Shown here in pieces: positions 1-6,921 of a stretch of DNA of 9,841 bases. Under the pieces are notes generated by a model. It was given only the letters and a program-made list of their open reading frames with translations, ran no database searches and was not told the DNA's origin. The position numbers were made by a program, and so were the translations under genes. This DNA is from Alphaproteobacteria bacterium. Its GTDB lineage: Bacteria; Pseudomonadota; Alphaproteobacteria; UBA6615. Position 1 is the first letter of the stretch. The number at the start of each line of letters is the position of its first letter. Location: assembly GCA_013003285.1 (NCBI GenBank), contig JABDJY010000018.1:1-9841 (forward strand), written 5' to 3'.

Positions 1-798
1 AACCAGCGCCGCCAGCGAGCCGGCCGCGCCGGCCTCGGTCGGTGTGAAAACGCCGCCATAGATGCCGCCCAACACAACGAGAACCAAGATCAACACCGGA
101 ACGATCTTGCTAACCAGGTCCACCCAGGTCAGATGCGCCCAGTCTTCGGCGGCAACATCGGCGGCCTCCTGCCCGCCCACGAAGTTGGGCACCAGATAGG
201 CCAGGAAAAGAATGAGAATGGCATAGGCCACGGCAAGTAGGATGCCGGGAATGATACCGGCGATAAACATGTGCCCGACCGACTGTTCGGTGACGATGGC
301 ATAGATGATCAGCATGGCGCTGGGCGGGATCAACATGCCCAGCACCGACGACCCGGCGACCACGCCAACGGTAAAGCGTGTCTTGTAGCCGAAACGCCGC
401 ATCTCGGGTACGGCGACCCGGGTGAAGACAGACGCCGAGGCGATCGACGATCCGGTGATCGAGGCAAAAATGGCGTTGGCGGCGACCGTCGCGATACCCA
501 ACCCGCCACGAATACGGAAGAAGGCGAAGTTCGCCACTTCGTACACGTCTTTACCCAACCCGGTCTTACTGACGATCAGGCCCATTAAGGCAAACAGCGG
601 GACGGCGGCAAAGACCAGCTCAGACACCGTATCGGCGATCGATTCTGACAGCAGGGCAACGGCGATATCGACATTGCCGCGGATAATCCACACGCCGAGG
701 AACGATACCAGTCCCAGCGCCACGGGAATGTACAAGCCCATATAAATCAGCGCGACGATCAGCACGACCGACGCGATGCCTAGTTCAATTCCGTCCAT
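1..798 (-). CDS. TRAP transporter large permease, DctM family (C-terminus beyond window)
   Basis: Large membrane subunit of a TRAP transporter, the 12-helix-type protein that forms the Na+-coupled translocation pathway in the inner membrane and receives substrate from a periplasmic binding protein. The visible 266 codons read from an ATG at 798 and stay open to the window edge, so roughly the last 40% of a usual 430-450 residue protein is missing. Family hallmarks seen: very hydrophobic helices, the segment VPLFALMGLIVSK, then GSSVLGMLIPPSAMLI, then AGIIPGILLA, and GGVFTPTEAGAAGSLAAL near the cut end. The closely matching segments in the permease at 5503-6852 confirm the assignment. An AAGGGG lies about 11 nt upstream of the start and the Q gene ends 22 nt before it, so the two are co-transcribed. 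Substrate cannot be told from this subunit. Confidence 0.93.
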   Translation of the reverse strand, partial: MDGIELGIASVVLIVALIYMGLYIPVALGLVSFLGVWIIRGNVDIAVALLSESIADTVSELVFAAVPLFALMGLIVSKTGLGKDVYEVANFAFFRIRGGLGIATVAANAIFASITGSSIASASVFTRVAVPEMRRFGYKTRFTVGVVAGSSVLGMLIPPSAMLIIYAIVTEQSVGHMFIAGIIPGILLAVAYAILILFLAYLVPNFVGGQEAADVAAEDWAHLTWVDLVSKIVPVLILVLVVLGGIYGGVFTPTEAGAAGSLAALV

Positions 799-820
799 GT
801 CTGGGAAACCCCTTCCGGGC

Positions 821-1366
821 CTAGCGCGCGCTGCGCAGCAACGGCACCACGTGCCGCACCGCCATTTTAACGAATTGGAGCATCGTTACCGTACAACCGA
901 GCACGATGATCGTCTTGATCGGCCACTCGGCAACCGTGAACAGGCCTTCCTCGCCCACGAAATAGTCGAAGCGCCACGCGTCGTACAATTCGGGAATGGC
1001 GCCATAAAGAACGATGGCGAAGAACAGCACCGACAGAAGATCGAAGACCGCGCCCAAGACATGGCCACCGCGCGGCGCCCGCGATTGTAGAAGCCCGTAG
1101 AAACCATCCGAGCGGGTCAACCGGCCCCGGCGCGTGGCATCGCCGAGCTGCATGAACACGATGCCGACAATCGACATCTCGACCAGTTCGTTCACCCCGT
1201 GAAAGGGATGATTAAACAAGGTGCGGCTGAACGCATCGGTGTCGATCAGCACCATGAGGATGAAGATCCACACCGAGCCGATCGTGTTCATCACGGTCAG
1301 AACCCGATCGAGCAAATCCTGAGGGGCGCCACCGGTTGGCGGCGCCCCTTCGGTTAGTTCCGTCAT
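821..1366 (-). CDS. TRAP transporter small permease, DctQ family
   Basis: Small membrane subunit of the same TRAP transporter; with DctM it forms the membrane complex that docks the binding protein. It has 181 residues, usual for the family. Four hydrophobic segments are seen at about residues 22-42, 56-76, 103-124 and 149-169. The family-typical stretch after helix 1 is present (RTLFNHPFHGVNELVE, residues about 48-63), followed by a basic loop (RRGRLTRSD). It starts 27 nt after the P gene ends and stops 22 nt before M. No good Shine-Dalgarno site precedes the ATG: the nearest AGGA is about 20 nt away. A GC-rich hairpin sits in codons 6-15, so translation may depend on coupling to the upstream gene. 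The start could also be further in (Met26), but the hydrophilic N-terminus is normal for this family. Confidence 0.9.
   Translation of the reverse strand: MTELTEGAPPTGGAPQDLLDRVLTVMNTIGSVWIFILMVLIDTDAFSRTLFNHPFHGVNELVEMSIVGIVFMQLGDATRRGRLTRSDGFYGLLQSRAPRGGHVLGAVFDLLSVLFFAIVLYGAIPELYDAWRFDYFVGEEGLFTVAEWPIKTIIVLGCTVTMLQFVKMAVRHVVPLLRSAR
1322..1349 (-). other. GC-rich hairpin at the start of the Q coding region
   Basis: Perfect 9-bp inverted repeat AGGGGCGCC / GGCGCCCCT with a 10-nt loop whose inner bases (CC/GG) can add two more pairs. On the mRNA it begins 17 nt after the Q start codon and just past the binding-protein stop. No T-run follows, so it is not an intrinsic terminator. It could protect the upstream binding-protein message from 3' decay or lower Q translation, giving the excess of binding protein that such transporters use. 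It also encodes the repeated GAPP/GGAP residues, so coding composition alone could explain it. Confidence 0.45.
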
Positions 1367-1393
1367 GTTTTCGAACCGTCGTTCCTATATCCG

Positions 1394-2491
1394 TCAGGAA
1401 CCAAGCTCACGGTCCCAATGGCGTAGGATCGGCTGCTTATTCGCCCGCATGGTTTCCATGTAGGACTCAAGCACGACCTTACCCGGCAGGCCCTTTTTCT
1501 CCAGCGAGTTGACCCAATCCTGCGCAACGTTCGGCATGGTGCGGGCCCATTTTTCACGCTCAGCCTGGCTCATCTCGTGGATCGTGCCACCGTTTTCAAC
1601 AAAAGCCTTGTAGCTCTTATCGGCCAGTTCGATCGCACCTTTACTGGTATGCTCACGGTAACCGATGGCGGCTTTCTGGATCACCGCACGAACTTCGTCG
1701 GGCAGATCCTTCCACGCGTCGGCATTCATGGTGATGGCCTTGGAGTTGGCCGTACCGAGATCGGCCCGCAACATATAGGGCGCCACTTCGTACATTTTCC
1801 GGCCAACAACCGATTCCGGCCATAACATGATGGCGTCGAGGACACCGGTTCCCAGCTTGTTATGGTAGGTCACCAGCGAGCCGGCGACACCGGCAGCTCC
1901 GAAGCCCTCGAGCCAACGCAAGTTCAGGCCCGCGCTACCGATCTTCAGCCCCTTCAGATCAGCCAATGAATTAACCGGCGTCTTAGAGAAAATCTGATAG
2001 GTGTCGAGCACCGCCAAGTTGGTCAGATAGACCTGATTAAACTTGGTGAATGCCGCTTTGAATTCGGGATGCTTATCCGCCAGGTCATCGACGGTTTGTG
2101 CCACCAGCTTCGGATCGTTGGTCACGAACGGGGTCGCATAGGCGACCAACTGTAACGGCACCTTGTCGGAATGGAACACCGTCGTCACGACACCGATGTC
2201 GCCGAGGCCCTTTTGCAGTCCGCCCAGCACGCCACGTACTTTGACGATCTGGCCCCATGCCTGGTTCCACTCGATTTCATAGTTGCCGGTCTCCGCAAGA
2301 CCCTTGTCGATTTCCGGGATGTAGTAGTTAATAAAATCACGTACCCACAACGACTTCGGCGAATAGCCATCAATCGCGGTGATCTTGATTGTCTCGGCGG
2401 CACTTGCTGGCGCCTGCAATAATGCGACCGACGCAACGGTCGCACTCAGTAAAGTGATAGCCTTGGGAAGTGCTATTTTGCTGAATTTCAT
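1394..2491 (-). CDS. TRAP transporter substrate-binding protein, DctP family
   Basis: Periplasmic receptor that captures the substrate and delivers it to the Q/M membrane complex encoded just downstream. With the ATG at 2491 it has 365 residues. An in-frame extension of 25 codons upstream is rejected because GGAGG lies 5 nt before this ATG, and from here the protein opens with a classic signal peptide (basic MKFSK, hydrophobic core, ASA-AET cleavage near residue 31). Mid-protein it has the family motif LKGLKIGSAG, then LRWLEGFGAAGVAG, then a conserved LDAIMLWPESV segment. The position after LKI, usually Arg in SiaP/DctP-type receptors, is Gly. The same is true of the two receptors at 7890-8972 and 9210-9841, to which it is a distant relative. 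First gene of the minus-strand operon, under the promoter and palindrome at 2537-2583. Substrate unknown. Confidence 0.9.
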   Translation of the reverse strand: MKFSKIALPKAITLLSATVASVALLQAPASAAETIKITAIDGYSPKSLWVRDFINYYIPEIDKGLAETGNYEIEWNQAWGQIVKVRGVLGGLQKGLGDIGVVTTVFHSDKVPLQLVAYATPFVTNDPKLVAQTVDDLADKHPEFKAAFTKFNQVYLTNLAVLDTYQIFSKTPVNSLADLKGLKIGSAGLNLRWLEGFGAAGVAGSLVTYHNKLGTGVLDAIMLWPESVVGRKMYEVAPYMLRADLGTANSKAITMNADAWKDLPDEVRAVIQKAAIGYREHTSKGAIELADKSYKAFVENGGTIHEMSQAEREKWARTMPNVAQDWVNSLEKKGLPGKVVLESYMETMRANKQPILRHWDRELGS

Positions 2492-2536
2492 CGTATCCTC
2501 CGCTTGGATTCCGATAGCATTAGTTTGAATCGTGCG

Positions 2537-2559
2537 TCTATCGGTTATGAATCGATAGA
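2537..2559. promoter_or_regulatory. 23-bp palindrome, probable repressor operator
   Basis: Perfect 7-bp arms TCTATCG and CGATAGA separated by 9 bp. Inside the spacer, two further symmetric positions match (T2545/A2551 and T2546/A2550) around a centre at T2548. It overlaps the -10 box of the minus-strand TRAP promoter and covers the likely start point, where a bound repressor would block transcription. A further CGATAG half-site occurs at 2512-2517 in the leader. GntR/FCD regulators usually bind shorter palindromes as dimers, and the adjacent gntR-type gene makes it the likely ligand-responsive regulator here; that pairing is inferred. Confidence 0.65.
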
Positions 2560-2583
2560 ATTCCAAAACGGTGTCATAGTCAA
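2555..2583 (-). promoter_or_regulatory. Promoter of the P-Q-M TRAP operon
   Basis: On the minus strand TTGACT (2583-2578, five of six to the sigma-70 -35 consensus) is followed after exactly 17 bp by TTCTAT (2560-2555, three of six to the -10 consensus, keeping first T and final AT). A start point near 2547 would give a leader of about 55 nt before the binding-protein ATG. The strong -35, the weak -10 and the overlap with the palindrome fit a regulated promoter. No transcript data are available. Confidence 0.5.
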
Positions 2584-2595
2584 TAGAATTTGGAA
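2561..2595. repeat. Spaced inverted repeat TTCCAAA / TTTGGAA
   Basis: Left arm TTCCAAA at 2561-2567 and right arm TTTGGAA at 2589-2595, with centres 28 bp apart. Each arm is preceded or overlapped by AGAATT, so ATAGAATT also occurs as a direct repeat at 2555-2562 and 2583-2590. It spans the -35/-10 spacer of the TRAP promoter. It may be a second regulator site, or AT-rich coincidence. Confidence 0.3.
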
Positions 2596-2657
2596 ATTAT
2601 TGGCCGGTTAGACTAAAGTAGGAATACAATAAGAGCCGGAGGCAAGGGAGCCATATA

Positions 2658-3395
2658 ATGGTCGACGAAGCGCAGCTTGATGAACCCAAGAAGGTCACCA
2701 GCACGACGGTGGCATCATCGGTCTACGATCAGTTACGGCTGGATATATTGACCGGCGATTTGCGGCCCGGCGAAAAATTGCGCTCTGAATTTCTACGCGA
2801 CCGGTACCAGGCCGGCATAAGCCCGGTGCGCGAAGCTCTCAACCGGTTGGCGACCGAACGCCTGGTCTGCCGAGAGGATCAACGGGGCTTTCATGTCGCC
2901 GGGGTCAGCAAGGCCGGCTTGGTCGAATTGACCAAGACCCGATGCTGGGTCGAGGAAATCGCCCTGCGCGAATCCATCGAACAAGGCGACGACGGGTGGG
3001 AAGAGCAAATCGTCCTGGCCTTCCATCGGCTCTCGCGGACGCCGCGCTCGTCTGATGATTTGACCTACGCCTTCAACGCCAAATGGGAAGGGTTGCATCG
3101 CGATTTCCACACCGCCCTTATCGCCAATTGCGGCTCCCACTGGCTTTTGGATTTCTGTCTTCAGTTGATCGACCAAGCCGATCGCTATCGCCAACTTGCC
3201 GCCACCGTGAGTTATCCCAAGCGCAACGAGCGCAATGAACATCAAGATTTGATGGAGGCGGTGCTTGCGCGCGACACCGATCGTGCCGTAGCGCTACAAT
3301 GCGCCCATATCCACAAGACTGCCGATATCGTCCTCGACGCCAATCTGAGTTTTCTGCCCGACGAAATCGGCCCGGCAGATCCGGGCCGCTGCTAG
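2658..3395 (+). CDS. GntR-family transcriptional regulator, FCD (FadR/VanR-type) ligand domain
   Basis: DNA-binding regulator of 245 residues, usual for this class. Residues about 18-82 form the winged helix-turn-helix: VYDQLRLDILTGDLRPGEKL, then GISPVREALNRLATERLV as recognition region, then the wing RGFHVAGVS. Residues about 88-225 are the all-helical FCD ligand domain. Its candidate metal or ligand residues are His147/Asp149/His151 (HRDFH), His195 (EHQDL) and His217/His219 (HIH). GGGAG lies 7 nt before the ATG. A plausible -10 TACAAT occurs at 2625-2630, with only a weak TTGGCC 19 bp further up. Such proteins usually repress a neighbouring catabolic or transport operon until an organic acid or related inducer binds. 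Divergent to the TRAP operon and upstream of the oxidoreductase genes, so it may control either or both. Confidence 0.9.
   Translation: MVDEAQLDEPKKVTSTTVASSVYDQLRLDILTGDLRPGEKLRSEFLRDRYQAGISPVREALNRLATERLVCREDQRGFHVAGVSKAGLVELTKTRCWVEEIALRESIEQGDDGWEEQIVLAFHRLSRTPRSSDDLTYAFNAKWEGLHRDFHTALIANCGSHWLLDFCLQLIDQADRYRQLAATVSYPKRNERNEHQDLMEAVLARDTDRAVALQCAHIHKTADIVLDANLSFLPDEIGPADPGRC
3368..3388 (+). other. Hairpin at the 3' end of the regulator gene
   Basis: Perfect 8-bp stem CGGCCCGG / CCGGGCCG with a CAGAT loop, in the last codons of the gntR-type gene. No immediate T-run follows: only scattered Ts at 3404-3410 and TTTTT at 3423-3427. It could slow or partly stop transcription into the 100-bp gap before the oxidoreductase genes. 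A true terminator is doubtful. Confidence 0.3.
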
Positions 3396-3495
3396 CGAAT
3401 TGATCTTTCTCCACGCCCCTGCTTTTTATTCCATATATCTTCCGCCTGCCCCGTCAACCGCGTACACTGGCCCGGATTTATCTGGGGAGAGAGAC

Positions 3496-4350
3496 GTGAA
3501 ACCGGCACCTTTCGCTTACGTGCGCGCCCGTTCGCTCGATGCGGTTTTCGATCTGCTGGACGAGCATGGCGACGACGCCCGCATTCTCGCTGGCGGTCAG
3601 AGCCTGATGGCGACCTTAAATATGCGCCTGTCGGCGCCGGAAGTGCTAATCGACATAAATCATATCGACGGCCTGTCTGGTATCGAAGTCAATAACGGCA
3701 AAGTTCGAATTGGCGCTTTGACTCGCCATAACGCGATTGCCGCCTCGCCGATCATTGCCGAGCACGCGCCCCTCATCGCCCAGGCCATGCCCCATATCGC
3801 CCATCAGGCAATCCGTAACCGCGGCACATTCGGCGGCAGCATCGCCTTTGCCGATCCGGCAGCCGAACTCCCCGCCGTATCGCGGGCTGTCGGCGCCGAC
3901 TTTATCCTGCAAGGCCGAAACGGCACCCGCACCGTTGCGGCGAACGATTTCTTTCTGGGCCTGTTCGAGACCGCACGGGAGCCGGAGGAGGTTCTGGTCG
4001 CTGCCGAAATTCCCGTCATTCCGGCAAATGAGAAAACCGCGTTTACCGAATTGGCGCGCCGGCATGGCGACTATGCCATCATGGGCGTGGCGGCGCAGGG
4101 TAGTGCAGACGGCGGCAATTTCAGCAATATACGCCTCGCCTTCTTCGGTGCTGGCGACCGACCGATTCTGGCGCAAGCGGCGAACGCCGCCCTCGAAGGT
4201 CAGCCTTATTCGGACGCTACAGTGGCCGCCGCCCAAGAGGCGCTTGGCGCGGATTTGGATCCGATGGACGATCTCAACGGGCCGCCGGAAATGAAGATGC
4301 ATTTGGCCCGTGTCGTCACCGCGCGCGTTTTGGCCGAACTGGCGAGTTAA
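3496..4350 (+). CDS. FAD-binding (medium) subunit of a molybdenum hydroxylase, CO/xanthine dehydrogenase family
   Basis: Cytoplasmic flavin subunit that passes electrons from the iron-sulfur subunit to the final acceptor in CO dehydrogenase, xanthine dehydrogenase, nicotinate dehydrogenase and related enzymes. From the GTG at 3496 it has 284 residues, the normal length. The open frame extends upstream to a TTG at 3400, but GGGGAGAG lies just before the GTG and the family N-terminus (KPAPFAYVRARSLDEA-like) begins here. FAD-binding motifs are seen: AGGQSL at residues 32-37 and GTFGGSIAFADPAAELP at about 110-126. The last ~110 residues match the C-terminal domain of the family. The iron-sulfur subunit follows after 18 bp. 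No large Mo-cofactor subunit lies beside it, so substrate cannot be assigned and CO oxidation should not be assumed. Confidence 0.9.
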   Translation: MKPAPFAYVRARSLDAVFDLLDEHGDDARILAGGQSLMATLNMRLSAPEVLIDINHIDGLSGIEVNNGKVRIGALTRHNAIAASPIIAEHAPLIAQAMPHIAHQAIRNRGTFGGSIAFADPAAELPAVSRAVGADFILQGRNGTRTVAANDFFLGLFETAREPEEVLVAAEIPVIPANEKTAFTELARRHGDYAIMGVAAQGSADGGNFSNIRLAFFGAGDRPILAQAANAALEGQPYSDATVAAAQEALGADLDPMDDLNGPPEMKMHLARVVTARVLAELAS

Positions 4351-4368
4351 GGAGTAAACGGAATTACC

Positions 4369-4851
4369 ATGGACAAGAACGTCGATATCAGCCTCACCGT
4401 GAACGGCCAGGAAGTCACGCGGCGCGTGCCGGCCCGCACCAATCTGGTCGATTTCGTGCGCTACGAGTTGGAGCTTACCGGCAGCCATGTGGGCTGCGAG
4501 CACGGCGTGTGTGGCGCCTGCACCATCCGGGTCGACGGCGCTATCGTGCGCGGCTGCCTCATGCTGGCAGCGCAAGCCGACGGCGCCACGGTGGAGACCA
4601 TCGAGGGTGTATCCGAAAGCACCGAAATCGCCGACCTGCAGAAGGCTTTTCATGAGCGCAACGCGCTACAGTGCGGATTTTGCACCCCGGGCTTTCTGTT
4701 AACGGCGCAGGAACTGCTATCGCAGAATCCGTCGCCGTCGCGCGACGAGATCCGCGAGTTCATTTCCGGCAACTATTGCCGCTGCACCGGCTACCAAGCC
4801 ATCGTCGATGCTATCGAGCGGGTTGCCGGCGAACGGCAAGCTGCCGGGTAG
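4369..4851 (+). CDS. [2Fe-2S] (small) subunit of a molybdenum hydroxylase, CO/xanthine dehydrogenase family
   Basis: Electron-transfer subunit with two [2Fe-2S] clusters, linking the Mo site to the FAD subunit. It has 160 residues, usual for the family. The N-terminal plant-ferredoxin-type cluster is held by Cys43, Cys48, Cys51 and Cys63 (CEHGVCGAC, then GC). The C-terminal four-helix domain holds the second cluster through Cys102, Cys105, Cys137 and Cys139 (CGFC, then CRC). All eight ligands are present, so the protein looks functional. Start chosen at the ATG because the family N-terminus (ISLTVNGQEV) follows directly. GGAG lies at 4352-4355 just after the upstream stop, a little far for an ideal ribosome site. 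Co-transcribed with the FAD subunit. The next gene converges on it, leaving no room for a large subunit downstream. Confidence 0.93.
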   Translation: MDKNVDISLTVNGQEVTRRVPARTNLVDFVRYELELTGSHVGCEHGVCGACTIRVDGAIVRGCLMLAAQADGATVETIEGVSESTEIADLQKAFHERNALQCGFCTPGFLLTAQELLSQNPSPSRDEIREFISGNYCRCTGYQAIVDAIERVAGERQAAG

Positions 4852-4868
4852 CCCAACCGCTTTCGAGC

Positions 4869-5402
4869 CTATTCGGCCGCCTCGACGATAAAACCATTCT
4901 CGTCGAGTTTCAGCCCTGTCGCCGTTGCCCGGTCGAGCACCGACTGGGCCCAGTCCACATGGCCGCTATCGGTGCCACCGACGATCCCGATCATGAAGGC
5001 ATGCTCGTCGCCAGCGTTGCGAAAGCCGCGCAGAACGCCCGGCGGTACCGAGACGCAATCCAACGGCCCAAGAATAACCTCTTCCTGTTCGTCGCCCTCG
5101 TTCCAATAGATCGCCCAGGTGCCGGTGAAGGGAATAAACACCTCGACCGTGGGATGGGAATGTAAGGCTGCACCCTTACCGGGTTCGGCACCGATATAGG
5201 CAATATTGAAATCCTGAGCGTCGGTAATCGCCGGCGTGGTTTCCGGGTCTTCAGAGACCCCTGGACCGATGACGCTATAGAGATCGCGCTCATGTTCGGG
5301 CAGGCGCGTATCCACGAACATTTGCGGATTGGGCTTCAGTTCGTTCCACGTTGCCACCCGTTCCAGCATATCGGCCTTTTTCATGACCTTGATTTCACCC
5401 AT
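4869..5402 (-). CDS. Cupin-domain protein
   Basis: Single-domain cupin of 177 residues. Cupin motif 1 is intact: G-x5-H81-S-H83-P-T-V-E87-x6-G94, giving three of the four usual metal ligands. In motif 2 (PPG at 120-122, N129) the usual His is Arg125, so metal binding may be altered or absent. Proteins of this type range from small dioxygenases and isomerases to sugar- or acid-binding sensors, and the sequence does not decide. CCTCC on the plus strand at 5409-5413 gives GGAGG 6 nt before the ATG. It lies 44 nt past the T-run of the TRAP terminator and runs in the same direction as the Q-M genes, so it is either a read-through partner or has a promoter overlapping the hairpin. It ends 17 bp from the oppositely directed iron-sulfur subunit gene, with no terminator between them. 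Confidence 0.85.
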   Translation of the reverse strand: MGEIKVMKKADMLERVATWNELKPNPQMFVDTRLPEHERDLYSVIGPGVSEDPETTPAITDAQDFNIAYIGAEPGKGAALHSHPTVEVFIPFTGTWAIYWNEGDEQEEVILGPLDCVSVPPGVLRGFRNAGDEHAFMIGIVGGTDSGHVDWAQSVLDRATATGLKLDENGFIVEAAE

Positions 5403-5441
5403 GACTTTCCTCCATCATCTGCGTTTTTGGCAAAATAAACG

Positions 5442-5476
5442 AAAAACGGCGGCGTGCCGATACCGACACGCCGCCG
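5442..5476 (-). terminator. Intrinsic terminator after the Q-M TRAP genes
   Basis: Perfect 10-bp GC stem CGGCGGCGTG / CACGCCGCCG with a 10-nt loop that can add two more pairs. On the minus strand it is followed by TTTTT (5446-5442) and then more T-rich sequence. It lies 27 bp beyond the stop codon of the large permease. Orientation fits termination of minus-strand transcripts only. The cupin gene follows in the same direction, so partial read-through is possible. Confidence 0.85.
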
Positions 5477-5502
5477 CATTATTTCACTCGATAGCAGCTT
5501 CG

Positions 5503-6852
5503 TCAGCGCCAATCAAAACCGATCTGATGGTTGAAATTGATACCGGTACTCCAGGTAATCGGCTCGGTTGCCAACCCGGGCAAGACCCAAACCATGCCGA
5601 GTACGAGCAGAATCAATATCCAATAGGGGACTGAGCCAACAAAGACCTCCGATAACTGCACGGATTTATCCTCCACCGACCCCTTCACGGCGTAGACCAG
5701 CAAGCCGACCGGCGGTGTCAGCAGGCCTGCCTCGATGGCCAGAATCCCCATAATGGCGAAGGCATATTCGTTGTAGCCAAAGCTTTGCGCGATCGGCCAG
5801 AAGATCGGCACGGTCAGCAAGATGATCGAGCCTGAGTCGAGCAGCATACCGAGAATCAGCCAGATGATGATCATCATGAAAATCGCCATATTGGGATCGA
5901 AACCCGAGCCGGTGATGGTGTCAGTGATCAGGCCGACGATGCCGCCCGTGGTCAAGAGACGCGCATACATCTGGGCGGTCAGCAGCAGGAATAGGATCGG
6001 CGCGATGACCTTACCGGAGTCGATAATCGATTCACGGATGCCGTCCCAACGTACACCCTTGATGAGGGCCAGGATCAACCCGCCCAAGGCGCCGATGGCC
6101 GCAGCTTCCGACGGGGTCGTAAATCCGCCCCATATGGTGCCCAAGACCACAAAAATCAGTGCGATGACGCCGCCGCCGCTGATGATTTCCTGCAGGGTCA
6201 GTTTATCGGCGCCTGATGCCTCGGTCGACGGCGCCACGTCCGGCCAGACCATCGCTGTGCCCGAGCTGTAGATCGCCATCAGCGAGGCCAAGATAATACC
6301 CGGCAGGATACCGGCTAAGAACAAGAAGCCGATGGAGATTTCGGTGACAATGCCCCAGATGATGAGCAACACGCTGGGCGGAATGAGCATGCCCAGACAC
6401 GCACTGCCGGCGACCGAACCCAGGGCGAATTTTCGGCTGTAGCCGGCATTGATCATTTCCGGATAGGCCAACCGCGAGAACGCGGCGGCGGAAGCCAGGC
6501 TGGTACCCGTGACAGCGGCGAAAATCGCATTACCGGCGACCGTGGCCACCGCCAATCGCCCCGGAATACGTTTCAAGGCGAAATTCATGACCCGGTACAA
6601 ATCGCCGGCGCATCCCGATCTGCTGACGAACTCGCCCATCAACACAAACAGCGGGATGACCGCAAACACGAAATTTCGCAGGGCGAAGAACGAGGTGCTG
6701 CCGACCTGTCCGGCCGCAAGCTCATAGGTTCCGAACATCATCCAGGTACCGACAAGCGCCGTGATACCCAAAGAGATGCCGATGTGAATGCCGATCACGA
6801 CCATTACGATCAGTGCGATCAGCATCAAAACTACGACTGTTGTCGGATCCAT
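5503..6852 (-). CDS. TRAP transporter large permease, DctM family
   Basis: Complete 449-residue large membrane subunit of the second TRAP system, of normal family length and with many hydrophobic helices through its whole length. Hallmarks: VIPLFVLMGEFVSRSG near residue 65, GTSLASAAAFSRLAYPEM, then GSACLGMLIPPSVLLI, GFTTPSEAAAIGALGG mid-protein, and LLTPPVGLLVYAVKG near the C-terminus. It shares these with the partial permease at 1-798 but differs widely elsewhere, so the two are separate systems rather than a recent copy. ATG at 6852 is preceded by GGGG about 12 nt upstream and AGGA very close. It follows the Q gene after a 69-bp gap and ends at the terminator at 5442-5476. It presumably works with the two binding proteins encoded divergently at 7890 and 9210. 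Confidence 0.95.
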   Translation of the reverse strand: MDPTTVVVLMLIALIVMVVIGIHIGISLGITALVGTWMMFGTYELAAGQVGSTSFFALRNFVFAVIPLFVLMGEFVSRSGCAGDLYRVMNFALKRIPGRLAVATVAGNAIFAAVTGTSLASAAAFSRLAYPEMINAGYSRKFALGSVAGSACLGMLIPPSVLLIIWGIVTEISIGFLFLAGILPGIILASLMAIYSSGTAMVWPDVAPSTEASGADKLTLQEIISGGGVIALIFVVLGTIWGGFTTPSEAAAIGALGGLILALIKGVRWDGIRESIIDSGKVIAPILFLLLTAQMYARLLTTGGIVGLITDTITGSGFDPNMAIFMMIIIWLILGMLLDSGSIILLTVPIFWPIAQSFGYNEYAFAIMGILAIEAGLLTPPVGLLVYAVKGSVEDKSVQLSEVFVGSVPYWILILLVLGMVWVLPGLATEPITWSTGINFNHQIGFDWR

Positions 6853-6921
6853 ATTCCTAACGTTCCCCTGCTAGATGCGCCGTCGCGCGAAGACCCGCGC
6901 GCTAGATACCTTTATTTTTAC

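Noticed and set aside
271..1090. Plus-strand frames opposite the first TRAP Q and M genes
   Set aside because: Compositionally biased translations (rich in Asp, Gly, Arg, His or Pro) opposite clear membrane proteins on the minus strand.
2492..2566. Upstream extension of the first receptor to an ATG at 2566
   Set aside because: The extension would overlap the promoter and operator and put 25 residues before a normal signal peptide; the ATG at 2491 has GGAGG at ideal spacing.
2793..3245. 150-codon minus-strand frame opposite the GntR regulator
   Set aside because: Shadow of the regulator gene; the translated sequence is low-information and the plus-strand protein has intact HTH and FCD features.
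3400..3495. N-terminal extension of the FAD subunit to a TTG at 3400
   Set aside because: No ribosome site, residues unlike the family, and the GTG at 3496 has a strong site and matches the family's usual N-terminus and length.
3646..4653. Long open frame of 335 codons on the minus strand across the FAD and iron-sulfur subunit genes
   Set aside because: It is antisense to two genes with clear family motifs, has no ribosome site of note and its translation shows no recognisable domain. Long antisense frames are common in GC-rich coding sequence.
3496..4851. Calling the pair carbon monoxide dehydrogenase (coxM, coxS)
   Set aside because: Substrate in this family is set by the large subunit, which is absent; the two small subunits are shared by many hydroxylases.
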